From positions 124,001 to 188,000 of the forward strand of contig CAVYPM010000010.1 in NCBI GenBank assembly GCA_963770375.1: a stretch of DNA of 64,000 bases. Direction: 5' to 3'. Under the pieces are notes generated by a model that was given only the letters and a program-made list of their open reading frames with translations, ran no database searches and was not told the origin of the DNA. Positions 32,933-42,139 of this stretch are shown here, one piece after another. This stretch comes from DASVBE01 sp963770375. GTDB taxonomy: Bacteria; Actinomycetota; Actinomycetes; Streptosporangiales; Streptosporangiaceae. Each line of letters begins with the position of its first letter. Position 1 is the first letter of the stretch. The translations under genes and the position numbers were made by a program.

Positions 32933-33124
32933 GGCTCCTCAGGAAGTGACGGAATGACACGCTGGGTAGCCGGTCCTGCGCGACAGGTCGCGGTGGGAGA
33001 AATGATCTCCCGCAGTCTCTTGCCCTTTTCTGGGCCGCCGCACCTTTTCCTGGCGCTGGCCCGAACACGAAAAAACCCCGGTCCTTCCCTGCCCCCTTCG
33101 GGGACAGCTGCCGGGGTCCGGAGC
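32933..33124 (-). promoter_or_regulatory. Conserved leader element, copy B (minus strand)
   Basis: Reading the minus strand, GCTCCGGACCCCGG runs 33124 to 33111. CCCCGG pairs with CCGGGG (33081 to 33076) and an inner GCTGTCCCC/GGGGGCAG helix closes the loop. The stem is followed by TTTTTT (33075-33070). Further down, GGGAGA/TCTCCC forms a hairpin at 33011-32995, then ACCGCGACCT and GACCGGCTACC as in copy A. The element ends at the ribosome site of the truncated GlsB-like fragment. Confidence 0.55.
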
Positions 33125-33384
33125 AATGATTTAGATTACCCCGCCGCGGCCCTAGTGTCCATCGGCGGAATCAGCCCGTAGCAAGGCACCGGGCTCAGTC
33201 TTGCGGCCAGCGCCTCGCTCCTGCCGGGAGTCGTGACATCCGCCTCGACGACAGGCCCCACCCCCGGTTGGCTGCGCAGGTTCCATCCGCCGTCCCGGTC
33301 CGCCTAGCGGTAAGGGTGCTCACGTGCCCGCAAGGGCCCGTTCAGTCCGGTTAGCCGCGAAGCCCGGCGGAGCGTATGGTGAGG

Positions 33385-33588
33385 TCATTGCTCCGGACCC
33401 CGGCAGCTGGATCTCGCGAAACCGCGAGCGGCAGCAGGGCGCCGGGGTTTCTTTTGTGCAAGGGCCGATGCCCGGAGAACGCCGGGAAGCGATGGAAACC
33501 TTCCGGGAAGTTGCCCCGGCCATCGGGATCTGCCCGGCGGAGCGACCGCTGCGAGAGCCAGGCCCGGCACTTTCTGAGGAGTTGGTTA
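33385..33588 (+). promoter_or_regulatory. Conserved leader element, copy C (plus strand)
   Basis: TCATTGCTCCGGACCCCGGCAGCTG begins at 33385 (core GCTCCGGACCCCGG 33390-33403). Three stacked helices are visible: CCCCGGC with GCCGGGG, GCTG with CAGC, and CTCGCG with CGCGAG. They end in TTTCTTTT at 33448-33455. The later part (33456-33588) is only loosely like copies A and B but ends with the same TGAGGAG..GGTTAT before an ATG at 33589. That ATG opens a frame of only 17 codons (MAIAAGLVFGWQQLCES). Confidence 0.5.
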
Positions 33589-33682
33589 TGGCCATAGCGG
33601 CCGGGCTGGTTTTCGGCTGGCAGCAGCTATGCGAATCCTGACCGGGCGGGGAGGGCGCGCACCGCCGGCCGCCGGGCGGGGG

Positions 33683-33949
33683 ATGAGCACCGGTATGGGC
33701 CTCTTCCTGATCGCGCTGGGCGGCATCTTGCTGCTGGCCCTTCGGACAGGCTCGGGCTTCGGCCTGAACCTGCACGTCGTGGGCGTCATCATGATGGCCG
33801 TCGGCATCCTCGGCCTGTTGCTGCCGACGGTAGCGCAGCGCCCGAGGCACGACGTTCACAGCGCCGCCTCGGGGGATGTTACGGGACTGCGCGAGGACGG
33901 CCGGCTCGTCGACCCTGACGGGCCCGGACGTCAGCGTGACGAGCGGTGA
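33683..33949 (+). CDS. DUF6458-like small membrane protein
   Basis: The protein is 88 residues from ATG 33683. MSTGMGLFLIALGGILLLAL and LNLHVVGVIMMAVGILGLLLP form two spans separated by a short loop, the pattern of the DUF6458 family (G.GIFLIA.GAIL.F, then VN.H.VG.I.M..G). The tail is polar. It overlaps the YbhN-like gene by GTGA, so the two are probably co-translated. It lies in the transcript that would start from leader copy C. Confidence 0.78.
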   Translation: MSTGMGLFLIALGGILLLALRTGSGFGLNLHVVGVIMMAVGILGLLLPTVAQRPRHDVHSAASGDVTGLREDGRLVDPDGPGRQRDER

Positions 33950-35195
33950 GTACCCGGCCAGGGACGCCCCTGTACTACTCAGCCGAAGATCCATCCGCCG
34001 TGATCGCGCCGGACCGAGCGGACCGCGCTGTCCTGGTCCGGCCCCGGCGGCCAGCGCCCGCCGGGCCCCGGCGGGCGCGTGGCCGGAAGATCCTCCGCAT
34101 CGGGGTATCGGCCGCTCTTGTCGTGGCCACGTTCGGGTTCGCCGTCCCGCATCTGGCGTCCTACCGCGGTGTATGGGCCACCATCGAGGCCATGACGTGG
34201 GCGCAGGCTCTGCTCGTTGGCGCAGCGGCCGCCGGGAGCATGGTGTTGTCCTGGATAGCGATCTGCGCGGTGCTGCCATCGATACGGCTACGCGAGGCGG
34301 CGGTGGCCAACCTTGGCTCCACGGCGGTAGCCAATACGCTGCCCGCGGGTGGCGCCCTGGCCATGGGGGTCAGCTGGGCGATGCTGTCCAGCTGGGGTGT
34401 CAGCGCGGCTGACTTCGTGCTTTACACCCTGGTATCGGGGATCTGGAACGTCGTTGTCCGCGTCAGCCTGCCGGTCGTCGCGCTGCTGGTCCTGGCGACG
34501 GCCAGCCGTCCCGGGGCCGGCCTGGTGGCCGGCGCGGTGGTGGGCCTGGTGCTGTTTGCGGCCACGGTCGGCGGGTTCGGCCTACTGCTGCGCAGCAAGT
34601 CCGCCGCGCTCCGCGCCGACTGCTGGCTGCAGCGCGCGCTGCCCATCGCCTGCCGGTGGCGCGCCTGCCGCTGCCCTCCAGCGTGGCCGGACTGCTGACT
34701 GCCTTCCGCGACCGGGCCGCCGCCCTGCTCGCCGCCCGCGGCTGGCGGATCACCGCCACCACAGCGGCCAGCCAGCTCGTCCTGTGGCTGTGCCTCCTCG
34801 CGTGCCTGCGTGGCACCGGCCTGTCTCAGGACCAGGTGCCCTGGCAGCTCTCCCTGGCTGCCTTCGCGTTCGTCCGGCTGGCCACGGTATTGCCCGTCAC
34901 CCCAGGCGGCCTCGGGGTCACCGAGCTCGGGCTGATCGGCATCCTTGCCGCCGGCGCCGATCACCGCACCAGCGTGCAGGTGATCGCGGCCGTGCTCGTG
35001 TACCGGGCCGTCACCTACCTGCCCCCCATTCCGCTGGGTATCCTGGCCGGCCTTACGTGGCGGCTTGCGCCAGGGCTCATCCACACCAGCGCTCCGAATG
35101 CTAGCGCCGGGAGTCTCCCGGCCCATGACGAGAAAGCCGGTGAAACTGCCGTTCTGGCGGGCCTTTCCGAAGGCGCCGGAACGACTAGCCTATAG
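33946..35195 (+). pseudogene. YbhN/UPF0104-like (LPG synthase TM-type) membrane protein, frameshifted
   Basis: The first frame (33946-34698) carries a basic N-terminus and about six spans, including ILRIGVSAALVVATFGFAVP and TAVANTLPAGGALAMGVSWAMLSSWG. It ends in LQRALPIACRWR followed by unrelated residues. The second frame, from about 34656 to 35195, continues with LPSSVAGLLTAFRDRAAALLAARGW. It then carries the family motif LATVLPVTPGGLGVTELGL and two more spans. One indel near 34650 therefore splits a protein of about 415 residues. Relatives are flippase-like membrane proteins. GTGA overlap with the DUF6458-like gene. Confidence 0.8.
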
Positions 35196-35483
35196 CAATT
35201 TTCCCTGAACCCGGCAGCACCCGAATTGTTTCCGGCCCCGGCAGCGCATCAGGTGAGTCCCGGCGGCGAGCGCCACTACTACGACAGTTCTCGCACCAAT
35301 TGCGCCAGGCCTCGCGGTCACCATCCTGGCGGGTCCCTCAGCAATGTCGGTGTGCACCCCGAAAATTACCTGCAAGATACACCCCAGCAAATAGCCGCCC
35401 TCAGGATCTCCGCCCGCGCCTGGCCCCCGCCTCGCTCCGCAATCGCCAGGATCCGGCGATCTGGTCTTGCCGGTTCCCTGACC
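35196..35483. other. Intergenic region, nothing recognised
   Basis: About 290 bases between the YbhN-like gene and the TetR pseudogene. Two CCCGGCAGC copies occur at about 35209 and 35242, but no gene, hairpin with U-run or promoter could be supported. Confidence 0.35.
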
Positions 35484-36127
35484 TCACCTCGGGCCGGGCC
35501 GCCGCGCTGCCTGCAAGCCCATGAGGAGCGTGTCGAGGCCCGCAGTGAATCGTTCGTCGCGATCGTCGGTCCACACATGCTCGCCGAGGACGGCCAGGAC
35601 GGAACTGGTCGGCTGGCAGGGACCGGAAGAACGCGTGCAGCTGGTGCCTGGTAACGGTGTCCCGGACGCGCTGCTCGTTGGCGGTGGTGCGGTCGCTGAG
35701 CGCGAAGCCAAGGATGTAGTCGTAGATCAGGGAGTACGCCAGGGCGGTCTCCCGATGGGGCAGGCCGGCCGCTGCAGCGCCGTGAGGAATGCCTCAGTCC
35801 AGGGCGAGGGAGTGCGGTCCGAGCGGGTCACGGGTCTTGAGCAGGGCGGCGATGCCGGGATTGTTCTCCAGGACCGTCCGCAGCCGGGCGGCGAGTGTTC
35901 TGACCTGCGCTGGCCAGGCGAGGGACGGGTCGGCACCGCAATCGACCTCCGCCAGCACCCCGTCCACGACCAGGTCGCAGAGCTGCTCCTTGCTGCGCAC
36001 GTGACGGTACAGCGCACCAGGCGCGACGCCGAGGCGGCCTGGCGAGGGCCCGCATGCTCAGGGCGCCAGCGCCGTCAGCGCCGATCACCGTGAGCGCCTC
36101 GGCGACGACTCGCTCGCGGGTCAGCAC
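35484..36127 (-). pseudogene. TetR-family regulator, broken by several frame changes
   Basis: The N-terminal HTH begins at 36127 with LTRERVVAEALTVIGADGAGALSMRALAR. It then needs a shift near 36045 to continue as LGVAPGALYRHVRSKEQLCDLVVDGVL. Another shift follows SLALD near 35795, and further shifts give LAYSLIYDYILGFALSDR and finally VLAVLGEHVWTDDRDERFTAGLDTLLMGLQ. In order these make a complete TetR protein of about 210 residues with a tetracycline-repressor-like C-terminal domain. At least four indels are required, so no functional repressor is expected. Its probable operator survives at 36237-36251. Confidence 0.8.
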
Positions 36128-36230
36128 GCGGCGCGGTCGCTGTGCGCCGTCGGGCGGCGCGAACCACAGCCGCGCGGGTCCGCTCCGGCGGCCTGCGGCG
36201 GGTCCGTCATGGTCACCTCCGGCGCCTGAT

Positions 36231-36290
36231 TTGACAGTGAACGATGTTCACACTACAGTAACAGTGTTCCTTGGAGCGAATGTCGTTCAC
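36231..36290 (+). promoter_or_regulatory. Promoter with embedded palindromic operator upstream of Hsp20
   Basis: TTGACA (36231-36236) and TACAGT (36254-36259) are 17 bases apart, a good -35/-10 pair reading towards the Hsp20 gene. Between them lies GTGAACGATGTTCAC (36237-36251), a perfect six-base-arm palindrome around GAT. A half site GTTCAC recurs at 36285-36290. A repressor bound here would block the polymerase. The neighbouring TetR pseudogene is the likely former binder. Confidence 0.65.
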
Positions 36291-36354
36291 CCGAATTGCA
36301 TTTCTTTCCCGGGTCACCGGGTCGTTGGCCCGGCGAGACACAAGGGAGAACGGC

Positions 36355-37057
36355 ATGACAACCATGACCAGCTGGGATCTGTTCGGCGATCTGCGCAGCG
36401 CGCAGGACGAGTTGCTGCGGATGACCAGGCTGCCCAGACAGTTCGGACAGTTCGCCTATCAGCCAGGCACCGGCTCCGCCGCCCAGCCATGGGCTCCCCC
36501 GGTCGACATCTTCGAGCGCGAGGACGCCTACGTGGTGGCCCACCGAACTTCCCGGCGTCGGGGCCGAGGACCTGGAGATCAAGTTCCAGGACAGCTTGCT
36601 GACGATCCAGGGCGAGCGGCACCCGGCGAGCGGCACCGCCGGTGAGAAGGTCCACCGGTCCGAGAGCCGCTACGGCACCTTCCGCCGGTCCATCACCCTG
36701 CCCAGCCATGTGCAGGCGGACAAGATTGAGGCCTCGGCGCAGGACGGCGTTCTGCAGATTGTGGCGCCCAAGGCGAAGGATATGCACGCAACGCGCATCC
36801 AGGTACGTCACGGTAAGGCCAAGCCCGCGGTAACCGGCAAGGCCATCAAGAACGGCGCCGAGGCCATGGGCCCGGGCGGCTCGCGCTGCCGGGCCCGCGC
36901 GGCCTGGCGGAGCACCGATGGACCAGGACGTTCGCTGGTCCCCGAGCCGGTCTACGCCACGGTGATGACAACCTTGCCGCGTGCGTGTCCCTGTTCCACG
37001 CGGCGGCGGCCTCGGCCGTGTCGGCCAGCGGGTACGTCCGGTCGAGGACCGGTGTGA
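36355..37057 (+). pseudogene. Hsp20 (alpha-crystallin) small heat-shock protein with a frameshift
   Basis: From ATG 36355 (AGGGAGA upstream) the frame reads SWDLFGDLRSAQDELLRMTR and WAPPVDIFEREDAYVVA. A single extra base near 36543 then pushes it out of frame. The other frame resumes ELPGVGAEDLEIKFQDSLLTI, then GTFRRSITLPSHVQADKIEA and DGVLQIVAPKA, the alpha-crystallin core. The normal stop after RIQVR also seems lost: the frame runs on to 37057, into the tail of the converging oxidoreductase pseudogene. Hsp20 proteins are ATP-independent chaperones. One indel only, so a sequencing error is possible. Confidence 0.8.
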
Positions 37058-37930
37058 GCTTCCCGGCCTCGATGAGCGCGGTGAGGGTGAGCAGTTGCTC
37101 CCGCTTCTGTTCGTGCGGGATCAGCCGGAGCCGCTCCCGGACGAACCCGTTGACCACCACCGCCCGCAGCATGCTGGCGACGGGCCCGAGCACGTGGCCG
37201 GGTGCGCCGCCGCCGTTCAGCACGAGGGTCCCCGCCGGGGCCAGTAGCCGGCGAGCGCCTGCTCAGCGGCCGGTTGCCCACGTCGTCGAGAATCACGTCG
37301 TAGCGCGAGAGCCCATCGGTGAAGTCCTCCGCCGTGCTCATGATGTGCGCGGCGCCAGTCGAGCGCACCAGCCCGGCGTTGCGTGTGCTGCATACCCCGG
37401 CGACCGCCGCCCATCGCCGCCGGCGTGATTCCTACGGCGTAGGTGCGCCATGCCGCCCGCGGCCCCGTTGACAAGCACCCGCTGCCCGGGCCGCACCGCA
37501 CCCACATCCCGGATCCCCCGCAGTGCCTGTCGCCCCCGCCATCGGGACCGCCGCCGCCTGCTCGAAGGTCAGGCTCACCGGCTTGGGCACCACCTTGCCT
37601 GCCTGCGTGAGCGCGTACTCGGCGAACGCGCCCCGGCAGAAGCCGAGCACCTCGTCGCCGCGCCGCAGCCCGCGCACGTTCGCGCCGACCGCCTCCACCC
37701 GTCCGGCCTGGCGTTGACCCGGCCACCCGGGCCTTTGGCCTGGTCAGGCCCACTTCCCCCATGAGCCGCGCCATGAGCGGGTCGCCTCGCATGATGTGCC
37801 AGTCGTACGGGTTCAGCGCGGCCGCGTGCACCCGGATCAGCACGTCGTCGGCGCCAGCCTCGGGCGGTTCAGTGTCCGCAAACTGGAGCACGTCCGGCGG
37901 CCCGAACCGTTCCTGAACAATCGCCTTCAT
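36952..37930 (-). pseudogene. Zinc-type/quinone oxidoreductase (MDR family), multiply frameshifted
   Basis: The start at 37930 reads MKAIVQERFGPPDVLQFAD, EAGADDVLIRVHAAALNPYDWHIMRGDP. After a shift comes GANVRGLRRGDEVLGFCRGAFAEYAL and TFEQAAAVPMAG. Further shifts give SRYDVILDDVGN, then LIPHEQKREQLLTLTALIEAGKLTPVLDRTYPL, and HARGKVVITVA at the end. The order matches a full medium-chain reductase of about 325 residues. The TGASGGVG cofactor segment is scrambled. Several indels exclude a working enzyme as read. Confidence 0.82.
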
Positions 37931-37989
37931 CAGGTCACCTCATATCGTCGTGCCCTGTGTGCGTGCGTGATCGGCGCTTGCTGATGGGC

Positions 37990-38961
37990 GTTGGTCATCG
38001 TGCGCGAACGGCTTCCCCGGGCGTCACCAGCGTGGAGATCTCGCATCGCATCGGGTGTTTTGTCCCAGCGGATCAGGTCCTGCCGAGGAAGTGGTTGATG
38101 ACTGGCCCAGCTTCGATGAGCCGGGCGAGGACACCAGGTCGGCGCGGCGCTGCCGGGAGATGACCATGGTAGAGCCGGCTCGGCGGGTCGACGGTGAGCA
38201 GCCAGGGCCGGCGGTGGCGGACCATGCCGGTCCAGCGGCCGCCGCCTTCGCCGCCGGCGAGGACCAGTGTCCCGGCCGGGGTCAGCGCGCGCCGCAGCCG
38301 GTTCAGTGGCGAGTTGCAGGCGATGTCCAGGATCAGGTCGTAATGCTGGGACCCGTCCGCGAAATCATCGCGGGTGTAATCAAGGACGTGGTCGGCGCCG
38401 ATCGAGGTGACCAGATCGGTTTTGGCCGTCCCGCAGACGCCGGTGACCTGCGCTCCAAGGGACTTCGCGATCTGCACGGCGTAGGTGCCGACACCGCCGG
38501 ACGCGCCGGTGATCAGCACGTGCTGTCCTGGCTGGAGGCGCCCGGCGTCACGCAGGCCCTGCAGGGCGGTCAGCCCGGAGACCGCGACGGCCGCGGCCTG
38601 GCTGAAGGTGAGACCCGCCGGTTTACGGGCGAGTTTGTCCTGGCGGGCGCGTGCGTACTCGGCGAACGAACCCTGGCCGATACCGAACACCTCATCGCCG
38701 ACGGCGAACCCGGTGGCATCGGCCCCGGCCGCCACGACCGTACCTGCCACGTCCAGGCCGGGAACCGGGTTCCTGGGGGCGCGCAAGCCCGAGACCAGGC
38801 GGACTGCGTAGGGCTGGCCCGCCATCAGGTGCCAGGTGCCCCGGTCAAGCCCGGCGGCATCGACCGCAGGAGGACCTCACCGCCTGCGGCCGCTGGCTGG
38901 CCGATCTCTCCAGCCGCCAGACGTCGGCGGATCCGTATCGGGCCTGCACGATCGCCTGCAT
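37990..38961 (-). pseudogene. Second MDR-family NAD(P)H quinone-reductase-like gene, frameshifted at both ends
   Basis: The long middle frame (38825-38073) is intact: GLRAPRNPVPGLDVAGTVVAAG, FAVGDEVFGIGQGSFAEYA, then the cofactor motif HVLITGASGGVGTYAVQIAK and LITGA-type Rossmann residues. It ends in LARLIEAGPVINHFLGR. The N-terminus (MQAIVQARYGSADVWRLE from 38961) is in another frame, as are a short EIGQPAAAGGEVLL link and the last residues (TPDAMRDLHAGDARG near 38010). It is a tandem relative of the preceding pseudogene, perhaps from an old duplication. Confidence 0.82.
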
Positions 38962-39149
38962 CGTCGGCCTGCGCGATACCGGCGCGGTCCCGACGCCGGT
39001 ATCGGCGGGCGTCGCGCCCTGGGGGTCCGGGCCTGTTGCTGCCGTCATGATCATCCTCTGTGCCGGTTTCGTGGTCGGGGAGGCGCCGCCTCCCCGCTAC
39101 CCGCCGTGCCGGTGCCTGGCTGTCAGCGGCCCGCGGCGGGCAGGGTCCT

Positions 39150-39878
39150 TCAGCCGACTGGTACGGCAGGTCCCGTGGCCGAGGCGGCCGAAGCTGGTGC
39201 GAGGTCGTCGGGTGCGGGGGCGGGCTCATCGGTGCCGCCCTGGTCCAGGCGGAATGGCGGGTAGGCGTCGGTCATCAGGGCGGCGTAGGCGGTGACCCGC
39301 AGCACCCAGCGGTTCATGCCGATGACGAAGTCATAGAGCCCGCGCGGGTAGCGGCCCGTGAACAGCAGCGCGATCGCCGCGAAGAACACCAGCAGCCCGA
39401 TCAGCCCGCCGTAGAAGACATCGGCCTGCCACATGTCTCCGGTCGCGGTGTAGGCGGCGCCGCCGGCGAACACCGCGACGATGGCGTACTGCGGGATGGC
39501 CAGCAGCCACCACTTGACCAGGACCAGGCCGCGGGAGAGCCGCTGGGGGTAGGCGATGTCCAGGGTCGCGGGGTAGTCCGGCTCCTCATCCAGGCTGAAC
39601 AGCGGGTACCGGTCGGTCCCCAGGGCGCTGTAGGTGTAGTAGCCCACCCGCCACGACCAGCGCAGCACCCCCAGATTGAAGCTGAACAGCGCCCGCGGAT
39701 ACCGGCCGGTGAACAAGATCGCGAAGAACGCGATCACGGTGACGACGGCGAACGCGATCCACAGGAAGAACAGCACGATGTAGTGCGGGATCGCCAGCAG
39801 CCATTTGACCAGCCACAGCCAGCGGCTCAGCGGCTCATCCAGGCGCGCCCGCACCTGTACGGGATAGCTGTGATCCAT
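39150..39878 (-). CDS. DUF4389 membrane protein (intact gene inside the decayed zone)
   Basis: The protein is 242 residues from ATG 39878, with GAGGAGGAA upstream; the frame extends to 40229 without family-like sequence. There are two related halves. The first has VRARLDEPLSRWLWLVKWLLAIPHYIVL and LFTGRYPRALFSFNLGVLRWSWRVGYYTY. The second has LVLVKWWLLAIPQYAIV and LFTGRYPRGLYDFVIGMNRWVLRVTAYA. RYPRxLFxFxxGxxRW is the DUF4389 signature. The protein has about four spans and unknown function. It is unbroken although genes on both sides carry many indels. Confidence 0.92.
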   Translation of the reverse strand: MDHSYPVQVRARLDEPLSRWLWLVKWLLAIPHYIVLFFLWIAFAVVTVIAFFAILFTGRYPRALFSFNLGVLRWSWRVGYYTYSALGTDRYPLFSLDEEPDYPATLDIAYPQRLSRGLVLVKWWLLAIPQYAIVAVFAGGAAYTATGDMWQADVFYGGLIGLLVFFAAIALLFTGRYPRGLYDFVIGMNRWVLRVTAYAALMTDAYPPFRLDQGGTDEPAPAPDDLAPASAASATGPAVPVG

Positions 39879-40479
39879 GGCTTCCTCCTCGTTGTCGAGT
39901 GCGACATCCAGTGACAGCTCTTGGTCTTCCACAGCGTCGGGCTTCGATCTCCAGTGTCCCAGGTATCTGCATCGGCAGGCCTTTCGCCCTCGCTTGGCTG
40001 ATGCGTGAATACGGTTCCGCGATGAGGTCGATCGCCGCAGCGACAGCCATGACGGCGGCGGATGGCGGCCGCCACCATGCTCTGACAACGTCGTGGCGGC
40101 GTACCTGCCAGAAGTCCCTGGTTCGTGGCCTGCGTGGCCAATGACAAGCAGGCCGACCCGGTGCTGCAGCGGCGAGCAGGACAACGTCCCAGCGACGGTC
40201 TTCGTTCCAGCGATCACCTTAACTGCCATCTACCACGGCGAAACCGATGTAGACCGCGCGCGATCAGGGCTGAGCGGAGAGCCTGGACGGTTCCCTGGTC
40301 GAGCAGCCAGAGGGCGAGGGGCGGTGGGCCTGGATGGCGCCGATCCGCCGATGCCCACCGAGCCCCGGTGCCGGCGTCGGACTGCCGCCGTCAGCGGGTA
40401 GGCGTGGCGTGGCTCTGGTGTGCCATGGCGGGCCACCTCGCGGCGAACGGGCCCAGGCTCTCTCGGCCGCCGCTGCAAT
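39879..40479. other. Gap with no recognised gene
   Basis: About 600 bases upstream of the DUF4389 gene. It must contain the promoter of that gene on the minus strand. The open frames here have no motif and biased composition suggestive of decayed sequence. No repeat or hairpin stands out. Confidence 0.35.
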
Positions 40480-40665
40480 CGGCACGCTGAGCGCGCCCTC
40501 GCTGTCCGGCTCGAGGTGGACGGCTGAGCAGTTCCACCCATGCCTGCCGCGTCTGGCCGATCTCGGGCGCGACGTCCAGCGGTTTCGAAGGTTCCGCCGA
40601 ACTCGCCCAGTCGTATAGCCCATGACCAGGCCGGCCTGGCCGCCGCCGATGACCGGCGCCGTCGA
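40480..40665 (-). pseudogene. Flavoprotein monooxygenase-like remnant (FAD-binding N-terminus)
   Basis: One minus-strand frame reads APVIGGGQAGLVMGY, the Rossmann GxGxxG start of FAD-dependent monooxygenases (normally VVGGGQAGLAMGYYL). A shifted frame a few codons on reads LDVAPEIGQTRQAW, close to the usual D.APEIG..WR..WDSL. Nothing further of the enzyme is visible, so only about 50 codons remain. Confidence 0.55.
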
Positions 40666-40954
40666 GCAGGTCAGGCCGCAGGCCCGGCGGTCACCGGCCC
40701 TGCTCCAGATCACGGCCACGCTGAAGCTGGACCTCCACCAGCTCCGGTCACACTCGGCGATCTGACAGCACATCCCCACAGCCCTGGATTCAACTTGAGT
40801 CTTGACCATTACAGCCCATTACGACGCATGTCTGATCCAGAGCCGCTGCTCTTCCACACTGTCTGCCCCGTCGCCTGTCAGGGCCTGCTGGCAACGTGGT
40901 CCGTCGCGGTCTGCGACAGGATCCTGATCATCGGGCAGAACAACAGCCACCATC

Positions 40955-41660
40955 GAGTGCTGCGGCCGCTCGGGAGCGGACCCGCGCGGATCACCCGCCG
41001 AGATCCTCGGCGCTGCGCGGCGGCATCTGGGCGACGTTCCTGCGGCTGGCCTGCCGGCGATCGCCGCGAGCTCGGGGTGTCGTGTTCGGGGTGCTGGCAC
41101 TATGTCGCCACCGCGACGAGCTGCTGACCAGGCTGATCATCACCGCCTACGACGCGCTCGGCACCGCTGCCAGGGCCAGGAGCGGCCGTGGCCCGCGGTG
41201 GCCTCGCCGGCCGCTGGTCGAGCTATCCTCGACGCGGTCCCGGGCTGGGCCTGGCCGATCCCCAACGAGTACGCCCTGATCTACGGGCGCCGCCGTGCCC
41301 GGCTACATCCCACCAGCTGCCACGATCGCGCCCGCCGCCGCGTCTCCCAGCGTGTGCTCGGCATCCTCTACGACGCCACCAGCACCTCCCGCCGGCGTGG
41401 CCGACGAGGAGCGATCACCCTTGCAGCAGCCAGAACGCTGGCGCCGATTCGCTCCATCGGCAGGTCAGGATCACCGACGCGCTGCTGCAGCGGGCCTGAT
41501 GGCGTTGGCGGCGCTGTTCGGCACCTCATCGTCGAGCTGTTCGGCCGGCTCCACGGCATCGTCGGCGAGCAGCCCGGCGACCGCGGGCGTTTTTCGCCGA
41601 GTCGGTGCGGCGCTGGGCGGGGCAGGTCGCGCATCTCCCCGGCCGCAGCGAACCCACCCC
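40955..41660 (+). pseudogene. TetR-family regulator with WHG domain, many frame changes
   Basis: Pieces in order across three frames are: AEILGAARRHLG near 41000, a HYVATRDELLTRLIITAYDALGTA-like stretch near 41100-41170, then PGWAWPIPNEYALIYG near 41245, and VPGYIPPAATIAPAA at 41296. MALAALFGT near 41500, IVELFGRLHGIVGEQPGD near 41530 and FAESVRRWAGQV near 41605 complete it. This is the full layout of a TetR protein with a TetR_C_13/WHG C-terminal domain. At least five shifts are needed. No working regulator is expected. Confidence 0.72.
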
Positions 41661-41664
41661 CGAT

Positions 41665-42135
41665 CCCAGGCAGTTCGACCATGCTAGGCCTACGAACGCC
41701 GTCCATACCGGCCGCCGACGACGAGCACCAGCCCTCTTCCGGAGGACCCAAGCCCAGTGGGCTCGCCCTGCGGGCGACCCTCCCAGCCCAGGGCGGAAGC
41801 CGCCTGCTGGTGCCGTTCGATGACGGCCACCTCCACCCTGATGTTCATTTTCCAGCCTGTGCCAGGGACCGTAGCAGTCCTCCGGCGGGGCTCGCGGCAT
41901 CTCCGCCAGGACTCCAGCTCAGTCGCGGTTGGAACATCCGGTTCGGATATCATTCTCCCGACCAAGGACTGTCTCGCCGCTATGCCGTACCCACTGCGTG
42001 CGCCTGCGCCGGCATGGATCGAGAAAGCCGCTCGACGTTCTCGGGTCGCCGTACGGGAAGTGCTCGAAGAGTTCCGCGATCACCGCATGTGGCTGCTGCA
42101 GCTCCGTGGCATCGCCGCATTATCCTCCCTGCGCA
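41665..42135. other. Gap with no recognised gene
   Basis: About 470 bases between the WHG-type TetR pseudogene and the end of the amidohydrolase pseudogene. Plus-strand frames give YPLRAPAPAWIEKAARRSRVA, which has some coding character, but I could not place it in any family. Probably further decayed coding sequence. Confidence 0.3.
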
Positions 42136-42139
42136 TGAT

